DNA from: Schistocephalus solidus
Taxonomy: Eukaryota > Platyhelminthes > Cestoda > Diphyllobothriidea > Diphyllobothriidae
Assembly: GCA_017591395.1 (NCBI GenBank)
Contig: WEDG01011811.1
Location: forward strand, 1 to 64,000
Reading direction: 5' to 3'
Length of the DNA stretch: 64,000 bases
Both the position numbers and the translations under genes were made by a program. Of this stretch, positions 45,067-54,355 are shown piece by piece (within the stretch, counting starts at the first letter, position 1; each line of letters begins with the position of its first letter). The notes under the pieces were generated by a model. The model ran no database searches. It was not told the DNA's origin and was given only the letters and a program-made list of their open reading frames with translations.

Positions 45067-45991
45067 TGTGGTAGCCCTTTGCCATATTTTATTTTGTACA
45101 CAACTTTCTACAGTTATTCCACTTATTACACATTTACTTGACTCGCATTTACCCATATTTTTTTTTAAATTGGCATTTGTTAACTGTAACGCACCACACT
45201 CCAACTGGTTTGTGGTTCGGTTGAAATGCAGCACTGTCCTCGGTGCTGTGCGGGTTGGTTTGGCAGGTGTGGAAGTGTGTGCTCCTCTTCTCATCGCTGC
45301 CCACTGCTGCCACCAATGTAGCGGCCGAGGACTTCGAGGTAGGCACACACACACACGGGCGAGTAATGCACCTGTAGTCGCTATTAGTCGATGCGCGTAC
45401 TGAACAGGGTCTCTAAACACCATGCCAATCGCTCAAACGCAACGGTCATTAGAAGGAATGACAGAAATGTTGGAAACGGATTCTAATAATAAGAAGGATA
45501 TAAAGGTATGAATAGGTACAGTAGAAAATAAGGAAGGGAGCGTTACATGAGGCTATGTCGCTTTTGGAGTGGGGTGAATTCTGTCATGTCCGTTGGATAA
45601 CCGGTGGGGAGTGCAACGCTGTGGGCAACTGCAGGGTCGGGATGAGGACATGCTGACATTGAGCGGAGGATAACGATATGATAAGCAGCGAATGTAATCG
45701 TGAGGATGGGGTCAGCGTTTGAGAGTGGAAGGGGACACTGGCATCTTCACCTACATTCGATCACTCCATTCCCATCCGGGATCCGCGTGAAAAGTGCCCC
45801 AGTCCATTTAAAAAATTCTGTCGGAACTGTGGTTCGGTACACGGTGACATGAACTGATTTTCCACTTATTGCTTTTGTTCTTCACGGGGCGGCGTCGTCA
45901 GATGATCCCGTTGTATCGTAACCTTTGACGTGGCTTGTCTCTCTTATTTCTTAGCGTGAGATCGTATTATCGATCGTAGTTGCCCGCTAAA
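45067..45991 (+). mobile_element. 5' LTR of the Gypsy element (contains extra 617 bp)
   Basis: It starts tgtggtagccctttgccata and ends cgatcgtagttgcccgctaaa. Both halves align with the 3' LTR at 50,124-50,421, except that 45,222-45,838 is absent there. About one position in ten differs between the LTRs by eye, so the insertion is not recent. LTR ends are non-canonical (TGT...AAA). Confidence 0.75.
45222..45838. other. 617-bp segment unique to the 5' LTR
   Basis: It is bounded by an 11-bp direct repeat, tgtggttcggt (45,211-45,221 and 45,828-45,838). It could be an insertion with a target duplication, or sequence lost from the 3' LTR by repeat-mediated deletion. It contains (ac)n near 45,345 and no coding region. 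Confidence 0.6.
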
Positions 45992-45995
45992 GTGA

Positions 45996-46007
45996 TGACC
46001 CTGAACG
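45996..46007 (+). promoter_or_regulatory. primer-binding site, tRNA-Trp-like
   Basis: tgaccctgaacg lies four bases after the LTR end. It resembles the complement of a tRNA-Trp 3' end (tgaccccgacgtg) with a substitution and an inserted base. CsRn1-type elements are known to use tRNA-Trp. Confidence 0.5.
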
Positions 46008-46135
46008 ATAACGTGCATAGTGTCTTTTTCACGCGCTTTCATTCGCCGACAAGAGCCAGCCAATCATTGACAGTACCTTATTGGTCCTTTCCCCGCGTGC
46101 ACTTTCACTCGGTTCCTCTCCCTGCCGCAGTTATC

Positions 46136-46899
46136 ATGGACGACGCTAGTAGTATGGTGTCTCTCTCCTTATCCGATTTTTGGACAAATTTACCTGAACT
46201 TTACTTCCTTCGCATCGAGTCTAGTTTTCACTCTGCGAATATTAGCAAGCAAGTAACCAAATTTCACAGGCTTGTTCAGGCTTTTCCATTGCAAGTTCTG
46301 TCTCAGGTTCAGGCAGTCATACAGAGTCCACCGGCCGACCAACCGTATTCCTAGCTTAAATCTGCTCTCCTTCGCCTGCATATTGTGTTTGACTGTGAGG
46401 AGTGTTTGGGTGACCGGAAACCCACCGAAGTCCTCAGAATGAGGCAAACACTTCGTGGTGAGCTGCATTTTGACGACAAACTGTTTAAGGAGATTTTCCT
46501 AGCGCGTCTGCCCACGGACGTTCAAACCATTCTGACATCCGTCTCAGAGTACCTTTCGGTCTCACGGCTAGCTTAGATGGTGGACAGGATGTTGGAGGTT
46601 CAGTGGTTCCAGCCGTCCTCCATTGCCCAGCTCTTCACGTCCCCGTACCGACGCCTAATGAGCACCTTGTGACGCAGATAGTGGCCATGACGGCCGCAGT
46701 GGCTTCGCTTAAAATCCAGCTTGCGCACCTCACCTCCCGCCGATCATTCAGTCGCTCACCCAGCCGTCGTCGGTCTCACTCGCGACCTCAAACTGCTGAT
46801 GTCTGTTGGTATCATACCAATTTTGGCGCAAACGCTCATCGGTGCTCTTCCACCTGTTCCTTCAAAGCCCCACAGGGAAACCATTCTGCCAGAGAATAG
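46136..46899 (+). pseudogene. gag: Gypsy (CsRn1-like) gag remnant
   Basis: The start is the ATG at 46,136 (MDDASSM); the open frame reaches back to 45,980 but the upstream part has no gag likeness. The capsid-like part has FWTNLPELYFLRIESSF and ISKQVTKFHRLVQAFPL, then LPTDVQTILTS. In-frame stops occur at 46,352 and 46,574, and the first looks like a CAG to TAG change. A frameshift follows near 46,600. The C-terminal frame holds an Arg/Ser-rich stretch and an atypical zinc knuckle, Cys 46,804, His 46,813, Cys 46,843, Cys 46,855 (C-x2-H-x9-C-x3-C). A CHCC knuckle instead of CCHC is characteristic of CsRn1-type gag. Gag would package the element RNA; this copy cannot make an intact protein. Confidence 0.8.
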
Positions 46900-47330
46900 A
46901 GGCAACCGCCTTCTCTGGCTCATCTGGCTCTGGTCGCACGTTCCACGTCTACGACACCTTGACGCGCAGACGATTCCTAGTGGACACTGGAGCCCGAATC
47001 AGTGTAGTCCCTCTCACTCCAGCTGACCATCGCTGTCCCAATTATGGTCTTCATCTCAAAGCTGTTAACTCTTCCCCCATTCCCACGTTCGGCAGCTTGT
47101 TCCTCACCCTTAACATTGGCTTTCACCGGTCTTTCTTTTGAATTGTTTGTGATCGTCGATGTCCCTCATACAATCCTTGGCTCCGATTTTCTATCCGAGT
47201 TTGACCTGCTAGTGGACTGCCGGCGTTCCCGCCTACTTGATCACACTATCGGTCTATCTGTTCAAGGATTGACTCCTTTTACAACCCCTTGCAATTTATC
47301 TGTCCTGAATACGGATATTGCCTGTCCTTA
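46900..47330 (+). pseudogene. Gypsy aspartic protease remnant
   Basis: The catalytic Asp-Thr-Gly is at 46,983-46,991 in the context RRFLVDTGARISVVP. LGSDFLSEFDLLVDC, the typical C-terminal ILGxDFL block, follows in another frame near 47,175-47,220. A stop (TGA at about 47,139) and a frameshift separate the two parts. The protease would cut the Gag-Pol polyprotein. Confidence 0.8.
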
Positions 47331-48290
47331 TCGGGAGCTTCTACTTCAAAATCCGAACATCACCAACCACCAGTTTTGCAGCGGCGAGGTTCAACACGAT
47401 GTTGTGCACCACATCCGTACCTCTGGTCCTCCTGTTTTTGCTCGTCCTAGACGACTGACACCTGCCGGTTGCAAAAGCAGAATTCGAAAATATGCTACAA
47501 CTGGGCGTCATTCGACCCTCCGAGAGCCCACGAGTGTCGTCTTTGCACATGGTGCCCAAGGAAACATCGGGTGACTGGCGACTCTGTAGCGACTACCGTA
47601 TCCCTCAACAACCTCACTATTCCCGATCGGTATCCAGTGCCTTATCTTCAGGATTTCGCCGGAACCATTTTTGGCAAAAAGGTTTTCTCAAAGATGGACC
47701 TAATACGTGCATTCCATCAGATTCCTGTTGCCCCTGAAGACATCCCCAAAACCGCTGTTACTACACCGTTAGGACTGTTTGAGTTCATCCGCGTGCCATT
47801 CGGCCCACGTAATGCCGCGCAGACTTTTCATAGGTTCATCAACCATGTCTTCCGTGGCCTGTCTTTTGTGTACGCCTACATAGATGACCTTTTGGTGGCT
47901 AGTCGGCGTACTGAAGAACATAAAGAACATCTTGCCTTGGTGTTTGACCGCCTCGAAAAGTATGGCATCATCAGCAATCCCTCCAAGTGCGTTTTTGGTG
48001 GGCCTTCGCTCGAATGTCTTGGCCATCATGTCAACTCGGATGGTTTGAGTCCTCTGCCCTCCAAAGTAGATGTCATTCGTGAGTTTCTTCCACCAACTTT
48101 CAAGCGTCAGTTGCAACGTTTCCTAGGCATGGTCCATTTTTACCGCTGGTTCCTTCCGAACTGGGCTTTCCTCATACTACCGCTCACCAACATGCTGCCT
48201 GGTCCCAAAGGTCCCCTCGAGCTTACTGATGAGGCACTGACCACTTTCGAAAAAGTTAAGGTTTCCCTTGCTGACGCCAACTTGCTCACG
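47331..48290 (+). pseudogene. pol: Gypsy reverse transcriptase remnant
   Basis: The N-terminal motif (MVPKETSGDWRLCSDYR) is in one frame up to about 47,600. The rest of the palm (IPDRYPVPYLQDF, FSKMDLIRAFHQIPV, FEFIRVPFG) lies in the frame of the long ORF 47,469-48,632. The catalytic box YIDD is intact at 47,877-47,888, and FLGMVHFYRWFLPN ends the thumb region. Only the frameshift near 47,600 separates it from an open RT. The sequence is closest in pattern to the CsRn1 lineage of Ty3/Gypsy in flukes and tapeworms. Confidence 0.85.
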
Positions 48291-48780
48291 CATCCCGCTC
48301 CAGAAGCTGAGCTTTCCCTGACGTTAGATGCTTCGGCCGTAGGTGCAGTCTTGCAACAACACCTTGTGGGTTCGACTCGACTGTTGGCCTTTTTCTCCAA
48401 GAAACTTTTGCCGGCAGAGACGCGTTACAGTACATTTTGTCGTGAACTTCTCACTATTTACCTGGCTGTGAAGCATTCCCGACATTTCCTTGAAGGTCCG
48501 GGACTTCACCATTTTCACGGAACTCAAGTCACTGACCTTTGCTCTTCAGTCCTGCTCAGACAAGTACAACTCGAGAGAGATTGCCCGCCTGGACTACATG
48601 TCACAATTCACGACCAACATCCGCCACATTGATGGCACGAAGAATTAGGTGGCCGAAACGCCTTACAGACCCTCCCTTTCTGCCCTCCAACTCTTACAAG
48701 GAATCGACCTTGTTGCAATGGCTGCTGAATAACGACGAGTCGGTTGTCCTGGCGAATAGTCAGTCAGCGGTCTCCAGCTA
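48291..48780 (+). pseudogene. Gypsy RNase H remnant
   Basis: LTLDASAVGAVLQQ has the first catalytic Asp and FCRELLTIYLAVKHSRHFLEG carries the catalytic Glu. A one-base insertion near 48,497 moves the rest into another frame. There the usual third acidic motif TDHKPLT reads TELKSLT, so an active-site residue is changed. RHIDGTKN follows with a stop directly after it. Confidence 0.8.
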
Positions 48781-49880
48781 GTAAAAGCTCCACTCACTAC
48801 CGGGACTGGCACCATCCTCTGTGATTTGTCGACTCCTTTTCATTGCCGATTCGTGCCCGCCTTGATGCGTCTAGCTGTGTTACACACTCTTCATGGACTC
48901 TCCCACCCTGGGATCCGAGCCTCACAAAAACTCCTCGCGGAAAGGTTCGTCTGGCCTGGCATGAACAAGGACGTCAAAGCTTGGGCACGTTCATGTCTGA
49001 GTTGTCAGCGTAACAAGGTGCGGCGCCACAACAAGTCCCTACCCGGCACTTTCCCTTAGCCCCGACGCACGGTTTAGCCATGTGCATCTCGATATCGTAG
49101 GCCCCTTGCCTCCATCCAATGGTTTTACTCACCTCCTTACCTTCGTCGACCGCTACACCCACTGGGCTGAAGCTATCCCTTTGCCGAACATGGAGGCAGA
49201 CACCATTGTAGAGGCTTTTGTCAGTCGTTGGATCGCCGTTTTCTGTGCCCCATCCATGGTCACGACTGATCGAGGTGCACAATTCGAATCTGCCCTCTTC
49301 CAAGCCCTCCTCAACTTTCTCGGCTGCACTCGCATTCGGACGACGGCCTACCATCCAGCTGCCAACAGGATGTTTGAACGTTTCCACCGCTATCTGAAGA
49401 CCACCCTGCGTGCCGCAGATGACCTAACTAACTGGTCTGACAACCTGCCCCTACTGATCCTGGGCATTCGTTCGGCACTCAAATCGATTCTGGACTGCAA
49501 CGCGGCTGAATTAGTGTTTGGTATTACCCTCCGACTGCAGGCGAGATGATCGCTCCAACCTCCTATCGTGCCGATGAGTCTCCCATCGGTTTTTTTCATC
49601 GCTTGCGGCACGTTGTGCGCTCACTTTTCCCGGTTCCGCCCCGAGCTCCAGCAACCGAGTCTTTTGTCGAAAAAGGCTTGGCCAACTGCACCCATGTGTT
49701 TGTTCGGTGTGACCGTGTGCGCAAGCCACTGGAACCACCATACAAAGGGCCGTTCCGCGTTCTCTAAAGCAACGTCATGACCTGCCGGATCCTTCGCGGT
49801 GACGAGGAGGACGTGGTCAGCGTCGATCGGGTCAAGGCTGCAGTCACGGAGGAACCGCCGAACCTGCGCCAAGGACAAGA
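48781..49880 (+). pseudogene. Gypsy integrase remnant
   Basis: The H2C2 zinc-binding part (LHTLHGLSHPG and SCLSCQRNK) is at 48,870-49,015 and ends in a stop at 49,057. The catalytic core ORF (49,082-49,549) keeps all three acidic residues: HLDIVGPLP, TTDRGAQFES and MFERFHR. After a frameshift near 49,546, the C-terminal region has PPYKGPFRVL, the GPY/F-type motif, and DVVSVDRVKAA. No chromodomain was seen. The enzyme would join the element cDNA to host DNA; the copy is dead because of stops and shifts. Confidence 0.85.
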
Positions 49881-50123
49881 CTGTTCTGACCCCTACCCGT
49901 GCTCTTTTACCTTGCCTAGACTCTACTCCATCCTCCCTACCCTCTCCATCTGCCCCACTTTCCCTACCACCCCCGACCCCAACTCTTACAGTGCCACTGG
50001 CATTCGCACCACTCGTAGCAACCGCGAGTTCACTTTTCCAACCACTTTATCACTCAAGAGTTTTAACATTTCATTTACCTTCGACGTCGTTTTTACGTTG
50101 GTCGTCGGTCTAGGCGGGGGTAC
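49881..50123 (+). other. Gypsy 3' region and polypurine tract
   Basis: A Pro/Ser/Thr-rich coding remnant is followed by untranslated sequence. ggcggggg (50,113-50,120), just before the 3' LTR, is the likely polypurine tract. Confidence 0.5.
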
Positions 50124-50421
50124 TGTGGTAACCCTTTGCCATATTTTATTTATACACAACTTTCTACAGTTATTCCACTGGTTACACATTTACTTAACTC
50201 GCATTTACCCATATTTGTTTAAGTTGGCAATGATTAACTGTAACTCGCCATACTCCAACTGGTTTGTGGTTCGGTGACATGAACCGATTTTCCACTTATT
50301 GCTTGTGTTCTTTACTGGGCGGCGCCATCAGACGATCCCGTCGTATCGTAACCTGTGGCGTGGCTTGTCTCTCTTATGTCTTAGCGTGGCATCGTATTAT
50401 CGATCGTAGTTGCTCGCTAAA
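50124..50421 (+). mobile_element. 3' LTR of the Gypsy element
   Basis: A 298-bp LTR starting tgtggtaaccctttgccata and ending gtagttgctcgctaaa, aligned to both outer parts of the 5' LTR. The right target duplication tgtc follows at 50,422-50,425. Confidence 0.8.
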
Positions 50422-50425
50422 TGTC

Positions 50426-52340
50426 CTCGGCCGCGCACGTCGTCAAACCAGGACTGGGTCGATGACGACGATGTAGCCATCCATACTCTGCTCGCCGAGA
50501 AGAACCGGTTGCACAAAGCCTACGTCTACCGCCCTACCGCTGCAAACAAGATAACTTTCTACCGCCTTGTACAGGGACGGCTGCGGGAGATGCAGGATGC
50601 CTGGATGGCCCTCAAAGCCGAGGAGATCCAAAGGTACGTAGACCGCAATTAATTGAAGAACTTATTCGCCTCCATTAAGGCTGTCTACAATTCCCCGCCA
50701 AAGGAACTGCTCCTCTTCTCAGAGCTGACGGAACTACCCTACTCACTAAGCAGATGCATTCTCAACCGATCCTCTACCATCTCCGACGACGCCATTGACC
50801 GACTGCATCCAGTGGAAAGCACCGCCAACCTTAATGTCCTGCTCTCTCTCCAAAAACACATTAGAGCCATGCAGCAACTCTTCGGCGGGAAAGCACCTGG
50901 ATCGGATGCGATCCCTGCTGAGACTTACACGCATGGCGATCCCCAACTAATACACCGATTCAGAGCACTCTTTCCGGATATGTGGCGCCAAGGACACATT
51001 CCTCGGGATTATAAAGACGCGACCACTGTCCCTTTCTAAAATCGGAAGGGGAACCGGCAACTCTGTGATAAGCACAGAGGCATCTTGCCGCTCAATGTCG
51101 CCGGAAATATCTTAGCCTTTATCCTTCTTAATCGTCTGAACGGCCACCTAGAGCAGGGACTGCGCCCGAAAATATCTTAGCCTTTATCCTTCTTAATCGT
51201 CTGAACGGCCACCTAGAGCAGGGACTGCGCTTCCAAAGACACCGCAAAACAACCTACATGATTTTAGCCGCTCGCCAGCTATAATAGAAGGGCCAGGAGA
51301 TGCAAACCCATCTAAACACTGTGTTCGTGGATCGGACGAAAGCCTTTGACACGGTGAATCAAGGCGGGCTATGGAAAATCATGCAGAAATTCGGCTGTCC
51401 TGAGCAGTTCACGCACATGGTGCGTCTGCTTCATGGTAGGATGATGGCGCGCGTCACTGACAACGGCACGGTATCCGAAGCATCCGCAGTAACCAATGGA
51501 GTGAAGCAGGGCTGCGTACTGCCCCACCCCCACCCCCCAACCTGTTCAGTCTCATTTTCCCTGCTATGCCTACCATGATGAGTACCCTGGGATCTTTACT
51601 GTCTATAGAACTGATGGGCACCTTCTCGGCAATCGGCGTACGCAGGCCCCCAACATGTGTGTCTACGACTGCAGTCCATGAATCGCTCTTCGCGGATGAC
51701 TGCACTCTTAACACCGTGACGGAGGAGGACATGCAAAGGAGCATGGATCTCTTCGCTGCAGGCTGTGCCAATTTCGAACTAAAAGTGAAAGCAGCCAAAC
51801 ATGGTAATGCCTCAACAACCACTTAGCACTCCCCGAAACAATATCAACACCGCTCAACTCAAAATGTGGAAACCTTTGCATATCTGGGAAGCTCACTGTC
51901 ACGCAACACGAGAATCGACGATGAAGTTGCTCAATAGATCTCCAAAGCCAGTCAGACATTCGGCCGGCTGCCGACCTCTGTGTGGAATTGCCACGGTATT
52001 CAACCAAACACAAACTGAAGATATAAAACGCTCTCGTCTTGACGACACTCCTAAACTGAGTGGTGACCTGAACGGGCTACTCGAGCCGAGCCAGGAAGCT
52101 GAATCACTTCCATCTCAGCTGCCTCCGCAGAATACTAAAGCTGAGATAGCAAGGCAGGATCTCGGACACGGAAGTCCTGGATCGGACCGGAATTCTCAGC
52201 ATCCATGCTATGCTGAGGCAAGTGCAACTGCGATGGAGTGGCCATCTGGTGAGGATGGATGATGAGCGACTACCCAAACGACTTTTCTATGGAGATGTCG
52301 CTATGGGTTTCGCCGACAGGGAGTTAAAAAAGGACGCTAC
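50426..52340 (+). pseudogene. non-LTR retrotransposon copy A, linker and reverse transcriptase
   Basis: The frame resumes with DWVDDDDVAIHTLLAEKNRL and [19 protein letters not shown], the linker after the endonuclease. RT follows: FGGKAPGSDAIPAE, a stop near 51,037, NRKGNRQLCDKHRGILPL, then FVDRTKAFDTVNQGGLWKIM and NGVKQGCVL. A frameshift lies after 51,520, and the catalytic box FADD is at 51,689-51,700. The thumb and post-RT region extends to 52,340 (for example SIHAMLRQVQLRWSGHLVRM in shifted frames). A 65-bp tandem duplication (51,105-51,230) also breaks the frame. The enzyme would prime cDNA synthesis at nicked target DNA. Confidence 0.85.
51105..51230 (+). repeat. 65-bp tandem duplication in the RT of copy A
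   Basis: aaatatcttagcctttatcc through gagcagggactgcgc occurs twice without a difference, at 51,105-51,165 and 51,170-51,230. Perfect identity beside a decayed gene means it arose late. A period of 65 is not a multiple of three. Confidence 0.95.
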
Positions 52341-53305
52341 AAGGACAATTTGAAGAAATCTCTGAAACAACTGGAAATCAAACCGGCAACCTGTCAGAAC
52401 CTTGCCCAGGATGGACCGGCATGGAGATCTTTGAAGACTGGTGCAGTAATATATGAGGCCAACCGGGTCGCCACCACCAAGACCAAAAGAGCGGCACGAA
52501 AGACACCATCGCCCCATACCAACACCGTCAATGTCCAGGCCCTTTCAACATGCCCGCGCTGTCAATGCACCTTCTGCGCGCGAATCGGCCTGGTTGGACA
52601 TCTTCGGACGCAATGCACCAACAATCCGACATTTTCAACTTCTACGTAAAATTCTGCCAACCCTCCTTCGGACCCCCTCACCCTCACCTCTGGCATCAAT
52701 TCCATTACTCCCACCATCATAGAGACCACATCCCAATACTCATCACCTGTTACCTCCTCGAGTGCCGCCGCCGCCACCACCACCATCAGTGATCGGGACT
52801 CTCTCCTAACCTGTCCTCATTGCGACCGCACATTCACCTCATGTATCGGCCTGGTCGGTCACTTCCGAATCCAGCGTACAGAGACTGTTGACCCAGTGCC
52901 TGAAGCATCAACACACAGCAGAAATCGACGCCTCCTTGCGCATTCACTCATCGCATGGGCCTATTCGGTCACATGCGCATCCATTACAGCGGAATTCACC
53001 GTAATGCCGAGAACACCGATACCCCATGCGCACCCTCCGCTCCTGCCATTCTTACTGCCACTACCATGAATGACATCCCCCCAGCCTCTCCCGATTTCTC
53101 CTGCCCACACTGTGCCCGCAATTTTAACTCACGCATCGGCCGGATCGGTCACCTGCGAATCCATCGCACGAAGGCTGGTGAACCAGTGCCTGGGGCTCTG
53201 ACATACAGTCAACGCGCCCGCCTCCACTGCCCATACTGCTCCCGCACATTTACACACCGCATGAGCCTATTAGGACACATGCGCCTCCACGACAACCTGC
53301 GGTAA
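52341..53305 (+). pseudogene. copy A C-terminal region with C2H2 zinc fingers
   Basis: Frame 52,350-52,649 has LKKSLKQLEIKPAT-type linker sequence and a first finger, CPRCQCTFCARIGLVGHLRTQC (C-x2-C-x12-H-x4-C). A second (CPHCDRTFTSCIGLVGHF) lies near 52,815 in a shifted frame. Frame 52,955-53,305 carries a truncated finger (MGLFGHMRIH) and two complete ones, CPHCARNFNSRIGRIGHLRI-H and CPYCSRTFTHRMSLLGHMRL-H, then HDNLR and a stop. Linkers are Thr/Pro-rich and repeat the TGEPVPGA-type phrase. Fingers may bind element RNA or target DNA; that is inference. The region is one with the RT upstream, not a separate host gene. Confidence 0.8.
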
Positions 53306-53395
53306 ACCACCGTAGGCATAACCAAATCAGCGCACACTATCTCCACCAACACATACAAAACACCATCACCATCATCATGTACCCGGACCACGTGG

Positions 53396-53740
53396 TCAGC
53401 CCAAGGTGTGTTTTGTGTGGAGTGGCTGATTAGTGGACTGAGAGTCAGGCTGCAATGTCTCCTTAATGTGGCCTTTATGGCACCCACTTCGTGGAATCCG
53501 AACCGCCCCTCCATTGTGTCGTATTCTTGTTTGGTGTTGGACCACAGTGCTTGGGCCTGCGCCTTCTCCCATCTCCGGGCTTCTTGACTCTGTCTTGAAA
53601 CCGGTTCCAGGTGGCGAAGTGGAAGAGAAAATCAGGTAGATGCAGCGAAAGTCTATTCTCAATTTAATCCAGTGCAAGTCACCGTCCCTGCGTCACCCTG
53701 CTGCGGTGCATACGGTGGGCATTGTCGAAGACGAAGGTCG
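53396..53740 (-). repeat. R1 dispersed repeat
   Basis: On the minus strand the order is gttcgaccttcgtcttcgac, caatgcccaccgtatgcacc, agtcaagaagcccggagatg, gccataaaggccacattaag, gactctcagtccactaatca and accttgggctgaccacgtgg. This is a nearly complete unit of about 345 bp. Confidence 0.75.
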
Positions 53741-54120
53741 AACTGACAGACATGATTTCTGAAGTCATTTTCAGATGTTGATTTCCTAATAGCCCGTAAA
53801 CTGTTCATGGTAACTTGGACGTGATTGGACGTGTGATTGGACAATCACAGAGAGGCAATTTTACTCCTTCCAAACTCTCTCACTCGCACACAAATTCAAA
53901 TTGCAGTTTTTATGGTCCTTTCCTCACCAATCTGTGGCAGGCTTCAGCTATCTGAAGGTGCTTTTTTCTGGCCCTTCACGCGAAGAAGGGGTGTTTTAGG
54001 GCTAAGTCTTCTTGGCCACTTTTAGTTAGGTGTTCAAACAACTATGCCCGCGGCGAATAATTATTTCTAAAGGAAGGGCTGTGTTTTGATGGGTTTGTGA
54101 AGCAGCGAGTAGTAAATACT
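53741..54120. other. anonymous sequence
   Basis: No gene or repeat recognised. Confidence 0.35.
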
Positions 54121-54124
54121 ATTT

Positions 54125-54355
54125 AAACGTATTGTAGGGGGGAGATCCCAGATCATGCGACGGGATATAATTGTCCCGCTATGCCTTGCGGCCCAACAAA
54201 GACGTGGGAAACTACAATGGGCCATTTCGGGCTTAGAGACAGTCATCAGCCCGCCATACGAAACCCCAGGGTTGCAATTCCTGAGGCTTGAACCCGCATC
54301 CTGTCACTCGGAAGTCCCACGCTCTAACCGTTGAGGCAGGGGCTCGTCCGGTAGG
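54125..54355 (-). mobile_element. tRNA-derived SINE with M-like flank
   Basis: An M-like segment (gacgggatataattgtcccg, a hairpin, at 54,160-54,179) precedes caacaaagacgtgggaaact, gacagtcatcagcccg, ggcttgaacccgcatcct (B-box complement) and ctctaaccgttgaggcaggg in minus-strand order. Confidence 0.7.

Noticed and set aside
45149..45403. Open frames inside the 5' LTR
   Set aside because: They span the LTR/insert border and have no family likeness.
52955..53305. Host C2H2 zinc-finger gene
   Set aside because: It follows directly on the non-LTR RT and post-RT block, and the same fingers follow the same block in copies B and D.
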